This document shows positions 35,140 to 47,735 of a stretch of 64,000 nt of DNA, piece after piece. This DNA is from Athripsodes cinereus. Its lineage: Eukaryota; Arthropoda; Insecta; Trichoptera; Leptoceridae. The stretch is taken from the NCBI GenBank assembly GCA_947579605.1, contig OX388305.1:24875542-24939541 (forward strand), read 5' to 3'. A program made the position numbers and the translations under genes. The notes under the pieces were generated by a model that worked only from the letters and a program-made list of their open reading frames with translations, searched no databases and was not told the origin of the DNA. Every line of letters begins with the position of its first letter. Position 1 is the first letter of the stretch.

Positions 35140-37899
35140 CTGAAAACAAACAACATATACTGAATTAATACGGATTATTAAATATTTTTATATCGCTTAT
35201 CAAAAATTATTTTATTTTATTGTACACCATGTCGCTTAATTAAACCCTCAAAGCACGAGCACTGCTCAATTTTGAGGGTCAAATATGTACCTAATAAATG
35301 TGTTTTTTTAGTTATAAGGTGTGTATGTAATATTATTAAATTGTTAATTTTATTTAAATAAAAATATTTGAATTTGAATTAAACCATTTTCTGTTTTTAC
35401 CTTACAAATAACGCTTTATTTTATCGAAGGTTTCTCGCAATCAAAGATAAATTTAAAATAAATAGAGATACCGTTTTGAATAATATGGTTTTATATAAAA
35501 CATTATTTTATTTTATATGATTTCATCTTATGATTCTATTAAGATACAGTGTGACATAAACATTGCAACTTCGTACGAACGTAGTTATTACTCACTAATT
35601 GCAATTAGTAAAAACTAAAAAAAAAACGATTCGTAATTTAAGTAGGCACACATTGCACGTTTTAAAAACAAACAATACCTACTAAAGATCCAAATACGTA
35701 GGCAGTTCTGTATGATGTAATTCAATCACAACAATTCTGGGTACAGATTATTTCTATAGACAAACTAAATAAACAACAACATTTTATTATTAGATAAGTA
35801 CATAATATTACTTATTATTTTTGCACATCATCATCAACATTTTGAATCAAAATTCTGCTATGTTATGTAGGTAAGTACATAACAAATGTATTGGTACGCA
35901 GTGGTGAGATTACGCGGTTACTGAATTTTCATACATAAATTATTCTGAAATTCGGAATAATATAATATCGTAAACATTTACTCGTAACGTCCGTTTATAG
36001 TCGGAAGTTAATATTTACTGCCCCCAGGCAAAAAGTTCGCCAGTTGCTAATTTTTTTGATTAATAAAGTGTTATTATTGTTTGACGGTTTTACGACTCTT
36101 CAAATTGTAATAGGTGGAAATCATTTGAGTGCATCTTTAAAATCCAGATGAATAGTGTATTTAGATGAATAATTAGTATTGATAATGTAGTACAAGACGA
36201 AACAATTGTTTTAATTCCTATAAAGATGGAAAGCATATAAAAAGGTACAGATTAGGCATATAAAAAATATTAAGATAAAGTAAAAAAATATACGCGTAGG
36301 TAATTATCATTTGTGATGTAATAAAGATCTTGACAATTTATTGAGAGATATGTTTTAGGATAAAATCATCTCAATGTATCTAAAATATTATTGAGGAAAT
36401 TATATCAATGATTCGATTATGCCCAAAACGTGGGCATTGTATAATAAATATAATATTATATTCAGGTATTAAATTGTTTCACAATGATGTGCCAACATTA
36501 ATTCGGTATTTTTTTCCAGGAGTTTAAGCACAGGCTTATAATTATCAGCACGTGTGGCGATCTACAATATATAATAATAATAAGAAACATGTGTAGGTAG
36601 ATGGGTATGTATAATTTTGTTTGTGTTTCTCGTTTCTGAAATAACTTAACTTTGGTAGAGATATCTCTATTATAATAATATTATTATGTTGTTTTGGTCA
36701 ATAATAGAGTTGTGTATGAAGCAAATAGATGATATCCATGTTATTATGATTTTTTCATATTCCCTTACTGTTTACTACCAATACTCCGTTACACATACAA
36801 ATGAGAATAGATTTATTTTGGTATCCTGAACTACTACTACCACTACAGATTAGGTATGTACATACTCGCGTGTGATGTGTTTTTACTATTGCTAATAATA
36901 TAATGAATCATGTTGTACCTAAGCTACACTTTACTTAATATAAATGTGTATTAAAGTATAGGTACTTGTTTACTACTAGGAAAAGTACTTATCCAAAGTC
37001 GTATCTGTTATACATTCATAATATAACATAATATCTACAGATCATATTATAATTGTAATACCTACTAATACATTTAAATGCACCTATAGCTACTCTGTGC
37101 TTATTACGAATCTTTCTCAGAAAAATATAAATAATCATTATTATGTAGATAGTTGAGATTTGATACGAGCTTAATAAATGCACATTCAAGTTCTCATGTG
37201 TCTCAATTTTCTGTTTAGTAATTATCTACAATAAATCTGAATAGCAATAAAAATATTATAAATATTTTTTTCAACTCTAAAACTTTTGTGATTGGATACT
37301 TACATACTGTCAATTGTAATGGTTATGAAAATTAACATTAATTTATAAATTTGTAAAACAGTTTTAACACATCCGTTTTAAAAAAATTTAAAGATAACGT
37401 AAAACGCACAAACAATTTAGAAGAAAAAGTTAACTTAATGCAAAAATATATAAGAAAATAAAACGAAGTTTTGATGATTTTGAAGTTATGGGTAAGAAAA
37501 GTGAATAAAATAAGGTATTTTGTGAAAGTAATAAATTATTGGAAATAATAATATCGGCTATTGGAGCGATATGAAATATTGCGCAAAATCATTAAGCAGA
37601 AGAATGAAGAGTAAAGAGAAGAAGCAATGAGAGTGCAGCGAATCAATGTGAAACAATGAGAGGAGAAGATAGAAATCAATACGTTGTCCATCAGAGAGAG
37701 AGTGTGGAGAGTGTCTAATAGATAGATAGAGACACTTAGATATAGCTGGTATACTGTACAAGGTGGTAGGGTGGGTAGTAATGCACCTCTACACCTACCA
37801 CTGCATCACATCCCTATACACGTAACATAATAATATTTATCATGTAGGTACATGTCGCATAACACACACTGCGTACACTACACACACATTTCATTATTA
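35140..37899. other. AT-rich upstream intergenic or intronic DNA of abrupt
   Basis: No coding or structured repeat seen. If abrupt has a distal promoter this is its first intron. Confidence 0.4.
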
Positions 37900-39070
37900 T
37901 TATGATAATACAGTAGATATATAATCTCATTCATAATCCACCAGTCACCAATCACCACCCACACTCGATGCCATTTCCGTGAGTTTTCAAAACAAGTGCA
38001 ACGCCGCGATAAGTGCAGCGGAAAATTCTCACGTAAACTTTCCACACTTAACTACGCGAGTTTATTTTTTATTTATAAAACACTTTTCATAAAATAAATA
38101 CAAGTTTGTTTACTGTTTTACATAAATAAAACAATATAAAGCGAATGATGCACTATCACAAAGTTGTGTACATACAAATTGAGATGATATAAAATATACG
38201 CGCGTGAATAGTATAATTGAGAAATATAGTACCGATATGATCGCACAACCCGCTCTTCGTCCGAGCGCTGAAACCTCCCACCACATAATGCCCGGCGCTC
38301 GCTTTACTGCTTCTGCTTCACTCCGCACTCGGCGTCACGGCTGCAACGAGCGAAGAGAAAAAACCTTCGTGTACTCCATCTTGCCTCTTGCTCTAGCGCA
38401 CGGTACCAATGGTACGGACACAAATATACATCGCATCGGCGGGGGGAAGGGCTGTACTCTGCTGACTCTGTGTATGTAGATGTACTATGGAGTACATAGT
38501 ATTACCCAGCATACTCACTACAGTACACACAGTGTAGGAAGGAGGGGGGCCCATTGCGAGCTTTAGCAAGAGGGAGGGGGGGATGCGCTCTCTCTCTCGT
38601 CTATTATTTTTGCTACGCGTTTTGTTTCCAAAATAAACGCGAGAAAATGATAGTACACGCCCAAACTATGCTAGATACCTGCGCCCATCGCCCATTAGAT
38701 GCGTCCGATCGTTTGATGACGGTCGCACAATATGGAGTGTGGATGATGGAGAGAGATTAATGTTCGGTTTAAATTCAATACTTCTAATGTTGACACTCAC
38801 TCTCCGTATCAGACTGCAATCACAGAATATATTATTAGGTGTATAATATGGCAAGTCTGTTGTAGGTATAATGATGATACAATATGAATATAGTCTGAAA
38901 GACATAAACATACTACGTACCCGCACACACACGTGTTCTCATTTGCATATGACGTTTGCATAGGCTGCGACGCGGGTCCATTCATAACACAAGCTACGCA
39001 CCCGACAACATCCCCGCAGGAATTTACGCGATGCTTCCTCCCGTACACCCGGCCTATATATTTTAACCCA
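37900..39070. promoter_or_regulatory. GC-elevated patch upstream of abrupt, candidate promoter or 5' exon region
   Basis: About 3-4 kb upstream of the first coding exon of abrupt, base composition rises sharply against the AT-rich surroundings (38210-38410, 38540-38760, 38930-39070). CpG-bearing runs, CTCTCTCTCTCG and, on the - strand, TTAAAATATATAGGCC occur here. Because abrupt probably has a non-coding first exon, this is a reasonable place for it. No exon could be delimited. Confidence 0.3.
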
Positions 39071-39745
39071 CCCACACATCACCTGATTATAATAATAATG
39101 TTATGTAAATAAATAATATTCCAGCACATTTTATTCATAAATGTCATCTGTGCGCTTCAGTTAATCTATCAATGAACCTTTAATTAATAATATTAACGAT
39201 ACAAATCTATTGAAAATATGCATTATGGAAAAACCAAATATTCATACTAAATTCATGGAAAGGGGTAAAAAGAATAATAAAATATTATGAACCTTTTTTA
39301 TTATAGATGTACTACATGAACTTGTTTTAGAACACAATGTGAATCTGCATGATGCATAGTATTTAGACAAATAATTATTAATCTTCAAATAGAGGTAGTA
39401 GGTATTTCCTGATGGTATTTTAGATTATAAAGTTTTTCCAATATTATTACAATGGATATTATCCAGAATGCCTAACAGGTATTACTTTATTATTATCCTC
39501 GTACAGGTAATATACCTTTCCAGGTAAGTATATATACTTATGTATACAACCTATTCAATATTGTTCTCGACACGTGTATCTGAAAATTATTTCCAGGAGA
39601 TTTTCGAATAAAAGCCCATGACGATTGTATGTAATAAGTTTGCAGGTACTAGATATAATAAATATACCTATTTAGTGATAACCAGAATAAGTCAAAAATA
39701 TTATTCATTTAGTAAGTCGTTGATCATAATAGAAAAATATAATAA

Positions 39746-40173
39746 ATTATATTTGATATAACGAAAACAAAATTGTTTTAAGTTTTACTCATAGATTTAT
39801 ATGTACTAAAGTACGAAGTACCTAATATAATTCTATGGTTTTACTATGATATATTTATTAAATTAGTAACCAGGTTTCGACTTATGAGGTCATTGTCAAA
39901 CTAAATTTACTACATGCCGTGTTGTTATGTTACTTAAACGACTTGAGATTTTTTTTCCTCAATCTCCCTCAATAAAATTTGCATTGTTTAAAATCTTAGC
40001 TCTAAGAATATATTGTTATACCTACCTACTAAGACATAGTATTTAAGTAACAACACGGCATGTAGTAAATTTAGTTTGACAATGACCTCATAAGTCGAAA
40101 CCTGGTTACTAATTTAATAAATATATCACAGTAAAACTTAAAACAATTTTGTTTTCGTTATATCAAATATAAT
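39746..40173. repeat. Long inverted repeat, ~130-bp arms, one arm with an insertion
   Basis: The outer phrase ATTATATTTGATATAACG is repeated inverted at the right end. The left arm has an extra ~55 bp near 39790-39845. Both arms contain GACCTCATAAGTCGAAACC (- strand in the left arm, + strand in the right). Confidence 0.9.
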
Positions 40174-40483
40174 GGAGTTATACAAAATTAACGTCAACTC
40201 AATCAATAGATAGAATTATAAAAAAATATAATAATACTTATATTTTTTTTGTAAATTTTCATTAAACCATCATTAGTTATATAACCACAAAATATTAAAA
40301 ATGTTTTTCGGTGAATGTCCGGACAAAAAATATTTATGGAAATAGGTATCTATTAAAATAATAGGTATTTATTTTTTGAACAGATACATATGTCCAAAAA
40401 TATTTTAAATTAATTAGCAAGGAAAATGTGTACCTTGGCTAGAAAATTCTCTTTCACATTATAGTGCTTCTGTGTTAGTTATA

Positions 40484-41779
40484 AAGGGTTGTTCAACAAG
40501 AACTTTGTTTTTTAATTGTGGCAACACCAGCAACATGATAGTTTTGACATTTAATTTTTTGACGTATTCGTAGTGGATGCATTGGCAATTGTTGCAATGA
40601 ATTCAACTTCGCTTGAAAATCGCATTAAAATAATTAAAATCCATTATGAAAATGGTGGTTCTGCTAAAGTGACATTTCGTCAAATTCGTGATATTTTCGG
40701 ACAACATAATCGTCCTTCTGAGACCGCTATTAAGAATTTGGTCGCTAAATTTGAGTCGACAGGCTCGATACAAAATGTGTTAACACCAACGCGTGTACGA
40801 CCGGGTCGTTCAACTGAAAACATCGCAGCCGTGAGCCACAGTGTTGAAGCAGATCCAAATTTGTCAATTCCTCGACGTTCTCGACAATTGGGGTTATCCA
40901 AAACCACCACATGGCGAATTTTGCGTAAGGATTTGGCTTTGAAGCCTTACAAGGTTCAACTGGTGCAGGAATTGAAGCCGAACGACCATTCAAATCGCCG
41001 TAGATTCGCTCAATTCATTCAGGAACAACCCGCTGGTTTTTCTGAAAAAATCATTTTTTCAGACGAAGCCCATTTTCACTTGTCAGGGTACGTCAACAAG
41101 CAAAATTGCCGCATTTGGGCTTCTGAAAATCCTAGAGCAATTATTGAGAAGCCGTTGCATGCTCAGCGTGTCACTGTATGGTGCGCTATGTGGTCTGGAG
41201 GCGTGATTGGGCCGTTTTTTTTCGAAGATGAGACTGGAAATGCGGTAACGGTCAATGGATCACGCTATCGCAAGATGTTGACAACTCAATTTTGGCCTAT
41301 TATTGATGACGTGGATATCACTGACATGTGGTTTCAACAGGACGGTGCCACATGTCACACAGCCAATGAAACGATCAATTTATTGCAAACCAAATTTCCC
41401 GATCGCATGATTTCACGAAACTCAGCTGTTAAGTGGCCAGCCAGATCGTGTGATTTAACGCCACTGGATTATTTTTTGTGGGGCTATGTTAAGGACAGAG
41501 TCTATACGGAGCCAATCGAATCGATTGCAGCCTTAAAACTCAAAATCCGTGATGTGATTAGCGAAATAGTCCCGCCATTTTGCCAAAAAGTGATTAAAAA
41601 CTTTGATGAAAGAATCGACATCTGTCAGCGTGCTCGTGGTGGACATTTGTCAGATATCATTTTTCATGCATAATTGCCAAACTTTTCTCTTTGTAATTCA
41701 ATAAAAATTTTAATCATCTTTATAAATTTTTTTTGTTTTATTTTGTTTTAAAAAACAAAGTCCTTGTTGAAAAACCCTT
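40484..41779 (+). mobile_element. Complete mariner-superfamily transposon, 1296 bp
   Basis: Terminal inverted repeats are 40484-40515 and 41748-41779, 32 bp with two mismatches, beginning AAGGGTT. The element is bounded on both sides by TA (40482-40483 and 41780-41781), the target duplication of the Tc1/mariner superfamily. It encloses one uninterrupted transposase frame and an AATAAA at 41700. No internal deletion is visible, so it looks young and possibly active. Confidence 0.93.
40597..41673 (+). CDS. Tc1/mariner-superfamily transposase, intact
   Basis: Starting from the ATG at 40597, the product is 358 residues. The open frame extends 8 codons further up to a GTG, which is not a likely eukaryotic start. 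The N-terminal ~120 residues contain two helix-turn-helix-like segments for TIR binding. The DDE/D catalytic residues are D156 (IIFSDEAHFH), D249 (WFQQDGATCHTA) and D286 (SCDLTPLDYFLWG), with 36 residues between the last two. This is unlike the 34 of classical mariner and fits a separate arthropod subfamily; I do not assign a name. The C terminus RARGGHLSDIIFH is typical of this group. No stops or frameshifts interrupt it. Confidence 0.93.
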   Translation: MNSTSLENRIKIIKIHYENGGSAKVTFRQIRDIFGQHNRPSETAIKNLVAKFESTGSIQNVLTPTRVRPGRSTENIAAVSHSVEADPNLSIPRRSRQLGLSKTTTWRILRKDLALKPYKVQLVQELKPNDHSNRRRFAQFIQEQPAGFSEKIIFSDEAHFHLSGYVNKQNCRIWASENPRAIIEKPLHAQRVTVWCAMWSGGVIGPFFFEDETGNAVTVNGSRYRKMLTTQFWPIIDDVDITDMWFQQDGATCHTANETINLLQTKFPDRMISRNSAVKWPARSCDLTPLDYFLWGYVKDRVYTEPIESIAALKLKIRDVISEIVPPFCQKVIKNFDERIDICQRARGGHLSDIIFHA

Positions 41780-41984
41780 TAGATAGATAGAAATGTCACA
41801 ATTTGGAGTTTATCACAAAATTATGAGCTTGTTCCAACCGTGTGTTCTCAAGAATTATCCATGTATCTCTTAACAACTGTTTACTCACTGCCATACAAAT
41901 ATGATACTATAATACGCGCCCTTGAGATGATGCTCTATTAAACGGAGCGCCTTTGAATAAATCATCCGAAATTCATACAACTTG

Positions 41985-42165
41985 TGCTGCTAATTGGCGA
42001 AACCAGCAGCGAAGCTGCACGTAGTAAACATGCAAACCGTCTTCTTCATACCAACAAAAAGTAAGACATTGAAATTGAGTGGCAAACCTCAATACTGAAT
42101 TAAGTTGTAAGACGCACTCGAAAACTTACGGAAAAGAGTGCGAAACCCACTCTGTCGTGTGCTCA
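41985..42165. repeat. Family C relic downstream of the mariner element
   Basis: Diverged copy with AGCGAAGCTGCACGTAGTAA and ACTCGAAAACTTACGGAAAA. Confidence 0.5.
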
Positions 42166-42647
42166 ACGGAACATAATAATTAAATTTGATACAAATTAAA
42201 CAGTGCTAGCTGGACAAAAATAATATAACAGATTTTTTTCTACACGCGTCAATACACGTAGGTATGTATGATAATTCATACAAACATATTCATAATAAAT
42301 TTACAGTTATCGACAAGTTTATTCGGATTATATAGATGATATAATATTAACAAAAATAATAAAAACAACCTACTTTATTTAAATTGAAAAATAACATTAT
42401 TTTGTAATATAAAAGCCATTTAAGTACCTATCTATGTATTATGCATTCATAAGATGTAATGTACTATATATATATTACAATAGTGTGTATCGCAATGATA
42501 TGAGAAATGTTTATTTTCATTTAGAATGTTTATACAACCATACTCAAGAAATGCATATTTACGCTTGGCTTATTTTCGTGCCTGAGAATTAAGTAAACCA
42601 AGAATAAACTAAAAGCTTACTTACAAAACGATTGTGTCAGGGTACAC

Positions 42648-42819
42648 CTGTGGGCCTAGTCAGCGTTATGTTTTCGTTCAAGCGTTGACGACGTTGCGAG
42701 AACGTGTCAATTTTCGTAGCTAAAATACACAAGTAGCTACGAAAATTGATGCGTTCTCGCAACCTCGTCTTGTTTGAACGAAAACGTAACGCTTAAATGT
42801 GTTTTGTCTAGGCCCACAG
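42648..42819. mobile_element. Foldback MITE, 172 bp
   Basis: The ends CTGTGGGCCTAG and its inverse are followed inward by imperfect arms (ATGTTTTCGTTC, GTTGCGAGAACG, TTTTCGTAGCTA). No clear target duplication. Confidence 0.8.
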
Positions 42820-44024
42820 TTCAATTTTACTCAAATTCAAAATGTTCATCAATATAAAATATATGTTCCAAAATGTGTAGGTACCGTGTTACTTAGCCAG
42901 GAAAAATAGTTGGAATAGCGGTTATTCCGAGATTGTTTGGGTATAGGTAGTATTTATTTTCATTCTTTGATAAGTGTTTAAGGAATAACACCAAATTTTA
43001 TTATATGTACAGACCGGTCTATTTACAGATTACAAATCTACATAAAGTTGATTTGATGACTTTTCTATTAAGCAGATTTGCAATAATGCCTTTAAAGTCT
43101 TAAATTGGGTCAATGGAACGTTTTAAAATAACTTTTTAAACCCGACTACGTAAAGGAATAAAAAAAGGATGATAAAATGAACAGAGAATCAATAGAAATA
43201 TAGTAGTGTAAAATAATAAACACTTCATTTGTAAAAATTTAATAGGTATGTAAATTTGTATAAAGGAGTACCTACTTGACATGTTCATTTACCATACATA
43301 TTTTTAATAGCGTAGCGTAGTTTCATAAAATTTGTTATGTATTGTAAATGCTCAAGCTTTCATAACAAAAATTCATACCACGTTTAAAAAATGATGTAAC
43401 GGTTTAGAACAGAAAATATTAATTTAATCTCACTATAGGCATACATAACCAATGTTTTTTATGCAGGTAATAAGAAATAATATATCTAATATTTAGAGAT
43501 ACAAACGTATTTACTGATATATAAAAACATATTTTGAAGATGATATTATCATTATTTGAATGTAAAATATAAAAATATTTTTGTACAGTAAAATCGCTTT
43601 AGATATCATTACTAAATTAGATGCAAACTGCCGTCTTCGTCCATTTATGTAGAGCGGTATCGGTAGTATATTTATTACCAAGATTATTTTCATATATATA
43701 TCTCTCTTTTTACCAGTATCATATCTGTAATGTTTAGATATTATATACATTTTTTAGTATGTTGATGTGTTATTACCTTACTACGTCTATAATACTGTTT
43801 TTGTAATGGAAATAATATAATATATTATGTTGGTTATTCTTATTATTTTTGTGATAGAGGCTGCAATTAGCGATTGAAACAATATGAATTCTTAACATTA
43901 CCTTCTTTCTTATTATATAGGTATCTATATATCGTATTATATTTTATTGAAATATAAATAAGATACCACTGCCAGCTTGACAGTTGTTGTAAACATAATT
44001 GCTGGACAGTGGACAATACTAAGT

Positions 44025-44180
44025 GTCGTAGGCAGTAGATTAATACTGTATTGCACTAATAAAAATGCAAGGCGTCCTGCCTGTGCCAATAAAAATAATA
44101 CATTCAGAATGAATGGTAAACCTCATCTCCGAATTGAAGATGGTTTATGTCTTTAATGAATATCTGTCTTCTACAGAGTA
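44025..44180. repeat. Family C relic
   Basis: Diverged copy with TGCAAGGCGTCCTGCCTGTG and GGTAAACCTCATCTCCGAAT. Confidence 0.45.
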
Positions 44181-44792
44181 TACATACAAGTACATCGTAC
44201 ATAATGTAAAGAATCGAATGGTTTATAGTAAGTATAAGTATAATAATATATATAGATAACAATACAAAATGTACTTACATTAGATTATTATTATTGTAAC
44301 AGGGTGTACTTTTTAACCCCGGAATTTGTGTAGGTCAGTGGGTGTGGGAGTAGGAGTTAAGGAAGATAGGGAGGGGGACAAGTATGTATTACGTTGTAAT
44401 ATTATTGTTATTATGTGTAATAAGGGGAACCCGGCACCACCCAATTCCATAATGATACCATATTACTTCTACTACAATACATTACTACTAGCAGTATAAT
44501 ATAGCCTGGTACACACCGTCACCGCACTGACACTTGCTTTCCATTCAAAATAATAATAAATAAAAAACCAATAATTTTTCATTGTAAGGTCATGGGAGGG
44601 TGTAAATAGGAAATGCACGAATAACAGCCGAGTACTGCAACTAAAAGCTTCAAGTATTATTGTTGTTGAATTTGTATATTTTTTTATACTGTCGTTTTTA
44701 CAAGACACGCATGGTAGGTACGTGCCACGTGTATTTACTGATATACTAGTTTTTAAACCTCGTTTCACTCAAAACTAATTAATTATTCCGCG

Positions 44793-45130
44793 ACCTGTGT
44801 GGCGCGGAGGCTAACGCACTTGCCTTTGAGTCACGAGGTCCCGAGTTCGATTCCCGGCCAGGGCCAAATGAAGAATGACCTTTTTCAATTTTTCCTGGGT
44901 TTGGGTGTTACATGTATATGTGTTCAGTGCATTGTATAACTGTGTATCGTCGCCTTAGTACCCATAATACAAGATTCATATCCTAATTTGGGACTAGCTC
45001 GGTCTGTGTGAATTGTCTATACATGTAATATGTATTTTAATTAAGCTTTCACATTTGATTTGACTTTTACACCTGTCTAAGTAAAAATTTGGGGAAAAAT
45101 AATGTCCCAACAGTAGACATCGTCGACTAT
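44793..45130 (+). mobile_element. tRNA-derived SINE, family B
   Basis: The tRNA-like head has an A-box-like TGGCGCGGAGGCTAACGC and B box GAGTTCGATTCCCGG. A conserved body follows (TTTTTCCTGGGTTTGGGTGT, GGGACTAGCTCGGTCTGTGT). A second copy is at 62570-62792 on the other strand. Confidence 0.8.
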
Positions 45131-46393
45131 AGAAAAAACCTTTGAATTATATTTAGCAATTTTCCGAAATTATTTACGCTTGATACTTTCAACTATCTTT
45201 ATGATTGTATTCAAGCATGTTGAGAATCTATTGCTGCTAGTTGACATGTATGGTCAACAGATATCGAACACAGTTCGAAACAGGAATTGTTGAGATTGGT
45301 GTACGTACCATGGGTAAAATGCATCAGCCTAAGCCGATTCGTCAGTATAGGAAATACTTTCTTGTTCCCTACTAAAAGTAGCTTACACAATCTGTTGGTC
45401 GTGTAAACTCCCTGGAAATTGTCCTGATATGACACAAGTGCCAATGTTGAAACATTGCATTTTTGATGATTCCAAACTACATACTATTTTGGCTACGGGC
45501 CGAGTCTCGTACCATATGCAAAGGCATGAGCCAAGTCTCTACTCGACTGAACGCAGTGAAATAGAATAAAACTTTTAATTCATTCCTATACATATTATAT
45601 CGTTGGCATGGATTTGCTAGCGTTTGAACACCTAAAACTTTTTTATCTATCCTGTAGGTGATATATACCTTGCAATTGAACCATAGGTTCTTATTAATAC
45701 GAGCATATTGTAATATAATAAGTCATATAAATATCATTGGTTCTTGATTAGTGAATTAATGAAACAAATAAAGCACTTTTCCAAAATTTTAATTAACAAA
45801 ATTTTTTATGTCTGTATACCACACGTATAAGCCTAAAATTTGTATGTGCGTTTCACGAATAGGGAGGTATCGCAGACTTTCAGAACGAGAATAAATTATT
45901 TTTGTCAGCATTCTTCCTGGTTTTCGTTTCAGAAGTATGTAGGAATCTATGTACATACTGTATTTACTTTGATGTTCATGTAGGTGGTGGAGGTAATTCA
46001 TCTTCAAAATAAATCTAAATAGCTACCTGCTATTCATTCATGGTAATCTATCTACTAAAAAATATCTCAACTAAACAAATATATGAGAGTAGACATAATA
46101 AAAAAAACAACAACATTAAATATTGGCGAATATGAAACGACGCCAAACTGTCATAATTATAATTGCGTTGCCATTAATCAGTTGGTGTTGCCACGAGACA
46201 ACCATGGGTAGGAAGAACTAAGATGTGGATTATGAGTTTCGCGTACCTACGAGTATGTACCTAATGAGAAGTTATCGGATTATTATAATTGTCGGAGGTA
46301 GATGGCTGCATGGCTCCTACGCAACTAGGCGAGTACGCCGTAAACAAGTATCGGGTAAGTGGGTATATGTCAGTACTCTGCAAGTACATTATT

Positions 46394-46509
46394 GGCCGGT
46401 TTCAATAACCTATCTATCCGTGACTGTCGATTGAAATGTATGATTTAAAATATAGAACACAATAGATTTCAATCGACAGTAGCGGATAGATAGATTATTG
46501 AAACCGGCC
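46394..46509. mobile_element. Foldback MITE, 116 bp
   Basis: Inverted arms begin GGCCGGTTTCAATAA and include CTATCTATCCG and CTGTCGATTGAAAT. The loop is about 30 bp. Confidence 0.85.
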
Positions 46510-47534
46510 ATAAGTGTACAGATGATGCGTAGCATAAAACGCACGCGCAAGCCTACGGCGTAGTACTTACATACTTGCAAGTAATGCCTCAACCTTTGCA
46601 CAACGACACAACTATCACGATTCCTCTCGGCGTCAAAACGGAGGTTGCTCATGAAAAGGTCTGAAATAGCTATTCGACGTTGCAGTGAAAGTGTTTGTAT
46701 TCGATTGGGGATTTTGATTGTGCAAGATTTACTGATTTATCGTATTGATGTTGTGCAATTCACTCTTTCCTCTTTAACCTTCTTCTATGGTGTATACCTC
46801 CCTTTTATTCCCTCCCGAAGTCCTAAAAACAAACCATATCGATTTTGAGAGCACCGTAGTGCGGCCCTAATGTTGTAGTTGTGCCTTCACTTGCACCGCC
46901 CCACCCTACACTTGCCTCCCCCACTGCCGCCCGACACATCCACCCTGCCACCCCCGTAACAATGTTCCGGAAACTTGTGGGAAACACCACTTACTATTTT
47001 CTCCTCTCACTGTGTTTTTAAACATTTTGTTTTCATCGTCTATTATATTTTATTAGATGATGGCTTAAGGGGGTGGAGTGAGATATGGCTGTTAGGACGG
47101 TGGTGGGGGGGCTATTTTTAAATCAAAACATTAACTCCAAGAGTTTGGCGGCTGAATTAGAAATTGGGGTGAAAATACTTGTTATTTACATTTTTTTGCA
47201 CCTATGTATATTTTTAAACATTCACAAAATCAAAGAATCATTTACAAAATATGTTAACAAAATACATATTCCATATGCAGTCCAGCAACGATCCCTTAAA
47301 GACTTTCTTGAATTACAACTGAAATTTACATCAAACGGTAAAACTTTCATTTTGAAATATTTTTACATTGTTAAATACCTACATTGGTTTCCAATCTTTA
47401 ATTACATATATTATAAAAGATATTTCTAAAAAATCTTCACAATTAATATTTTAAGTAAATATGGTAATAATTGGTAAATAAAAAAAGTAGTTTTGAGTAT
47501 AATATTCTACAAACATATCTTATTTATGAAGCTA

Positions 47535-47735
47535 CTCTTGTCCACTGCTGAACATAAGCCTCCCCCATATGTTTCCAGGCATCTCTGTCCTAAGCTGTCT
47601 GCAACCAGCCACATGTGATTCTTTTAATGTCGTCAGACCATCGTGTGGGAGGCCTTTACTCCTTTTATCTTCACGAGATCTCAACTCTATTACCCTTTTT
47701 GTCCATCTTTGATCTTTGAAATTATAGCTACCTAC
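47535..47735 (-). pseudogene. RTE-like LINE relic
   Basis: The - strand reads RPPTRWSDDIKRITCGWLQT, one stop, then DRDAWKHMGEAYVQQWTRV. This is the RW.DDIK and W..A..Q.W tail of an RTE-class ORF2. A single in-frame stop separates the halves. Confidence 0.8.

Noticed and set aside
38204..38479. 91-residue + strand frame in the GC-elevated island
   Set aside because: Overlapping frames on both strands are similarly open, which is expected from base composition; no motif seen.
40573..40596. Eight extra N-terminal codons of the transposase beginning at GTG
   Set aside because: GTG is not a normal start in animal nuclear genes; the ATG at 40597 is the first in frame.
44800..44880. Possible functional tRNA gene
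   Set aside because: A and B boxes are present but there is no cloverleaf; the sequence continues into a repeated SINE body and recurs at 62.7 kb.
47085..47429. 114-residue + strand open frame
   Set aside because: Low-complexity, Phe/Ile/Tyr-rich composition with no recognisable motif or splice support; likely a chance frame.
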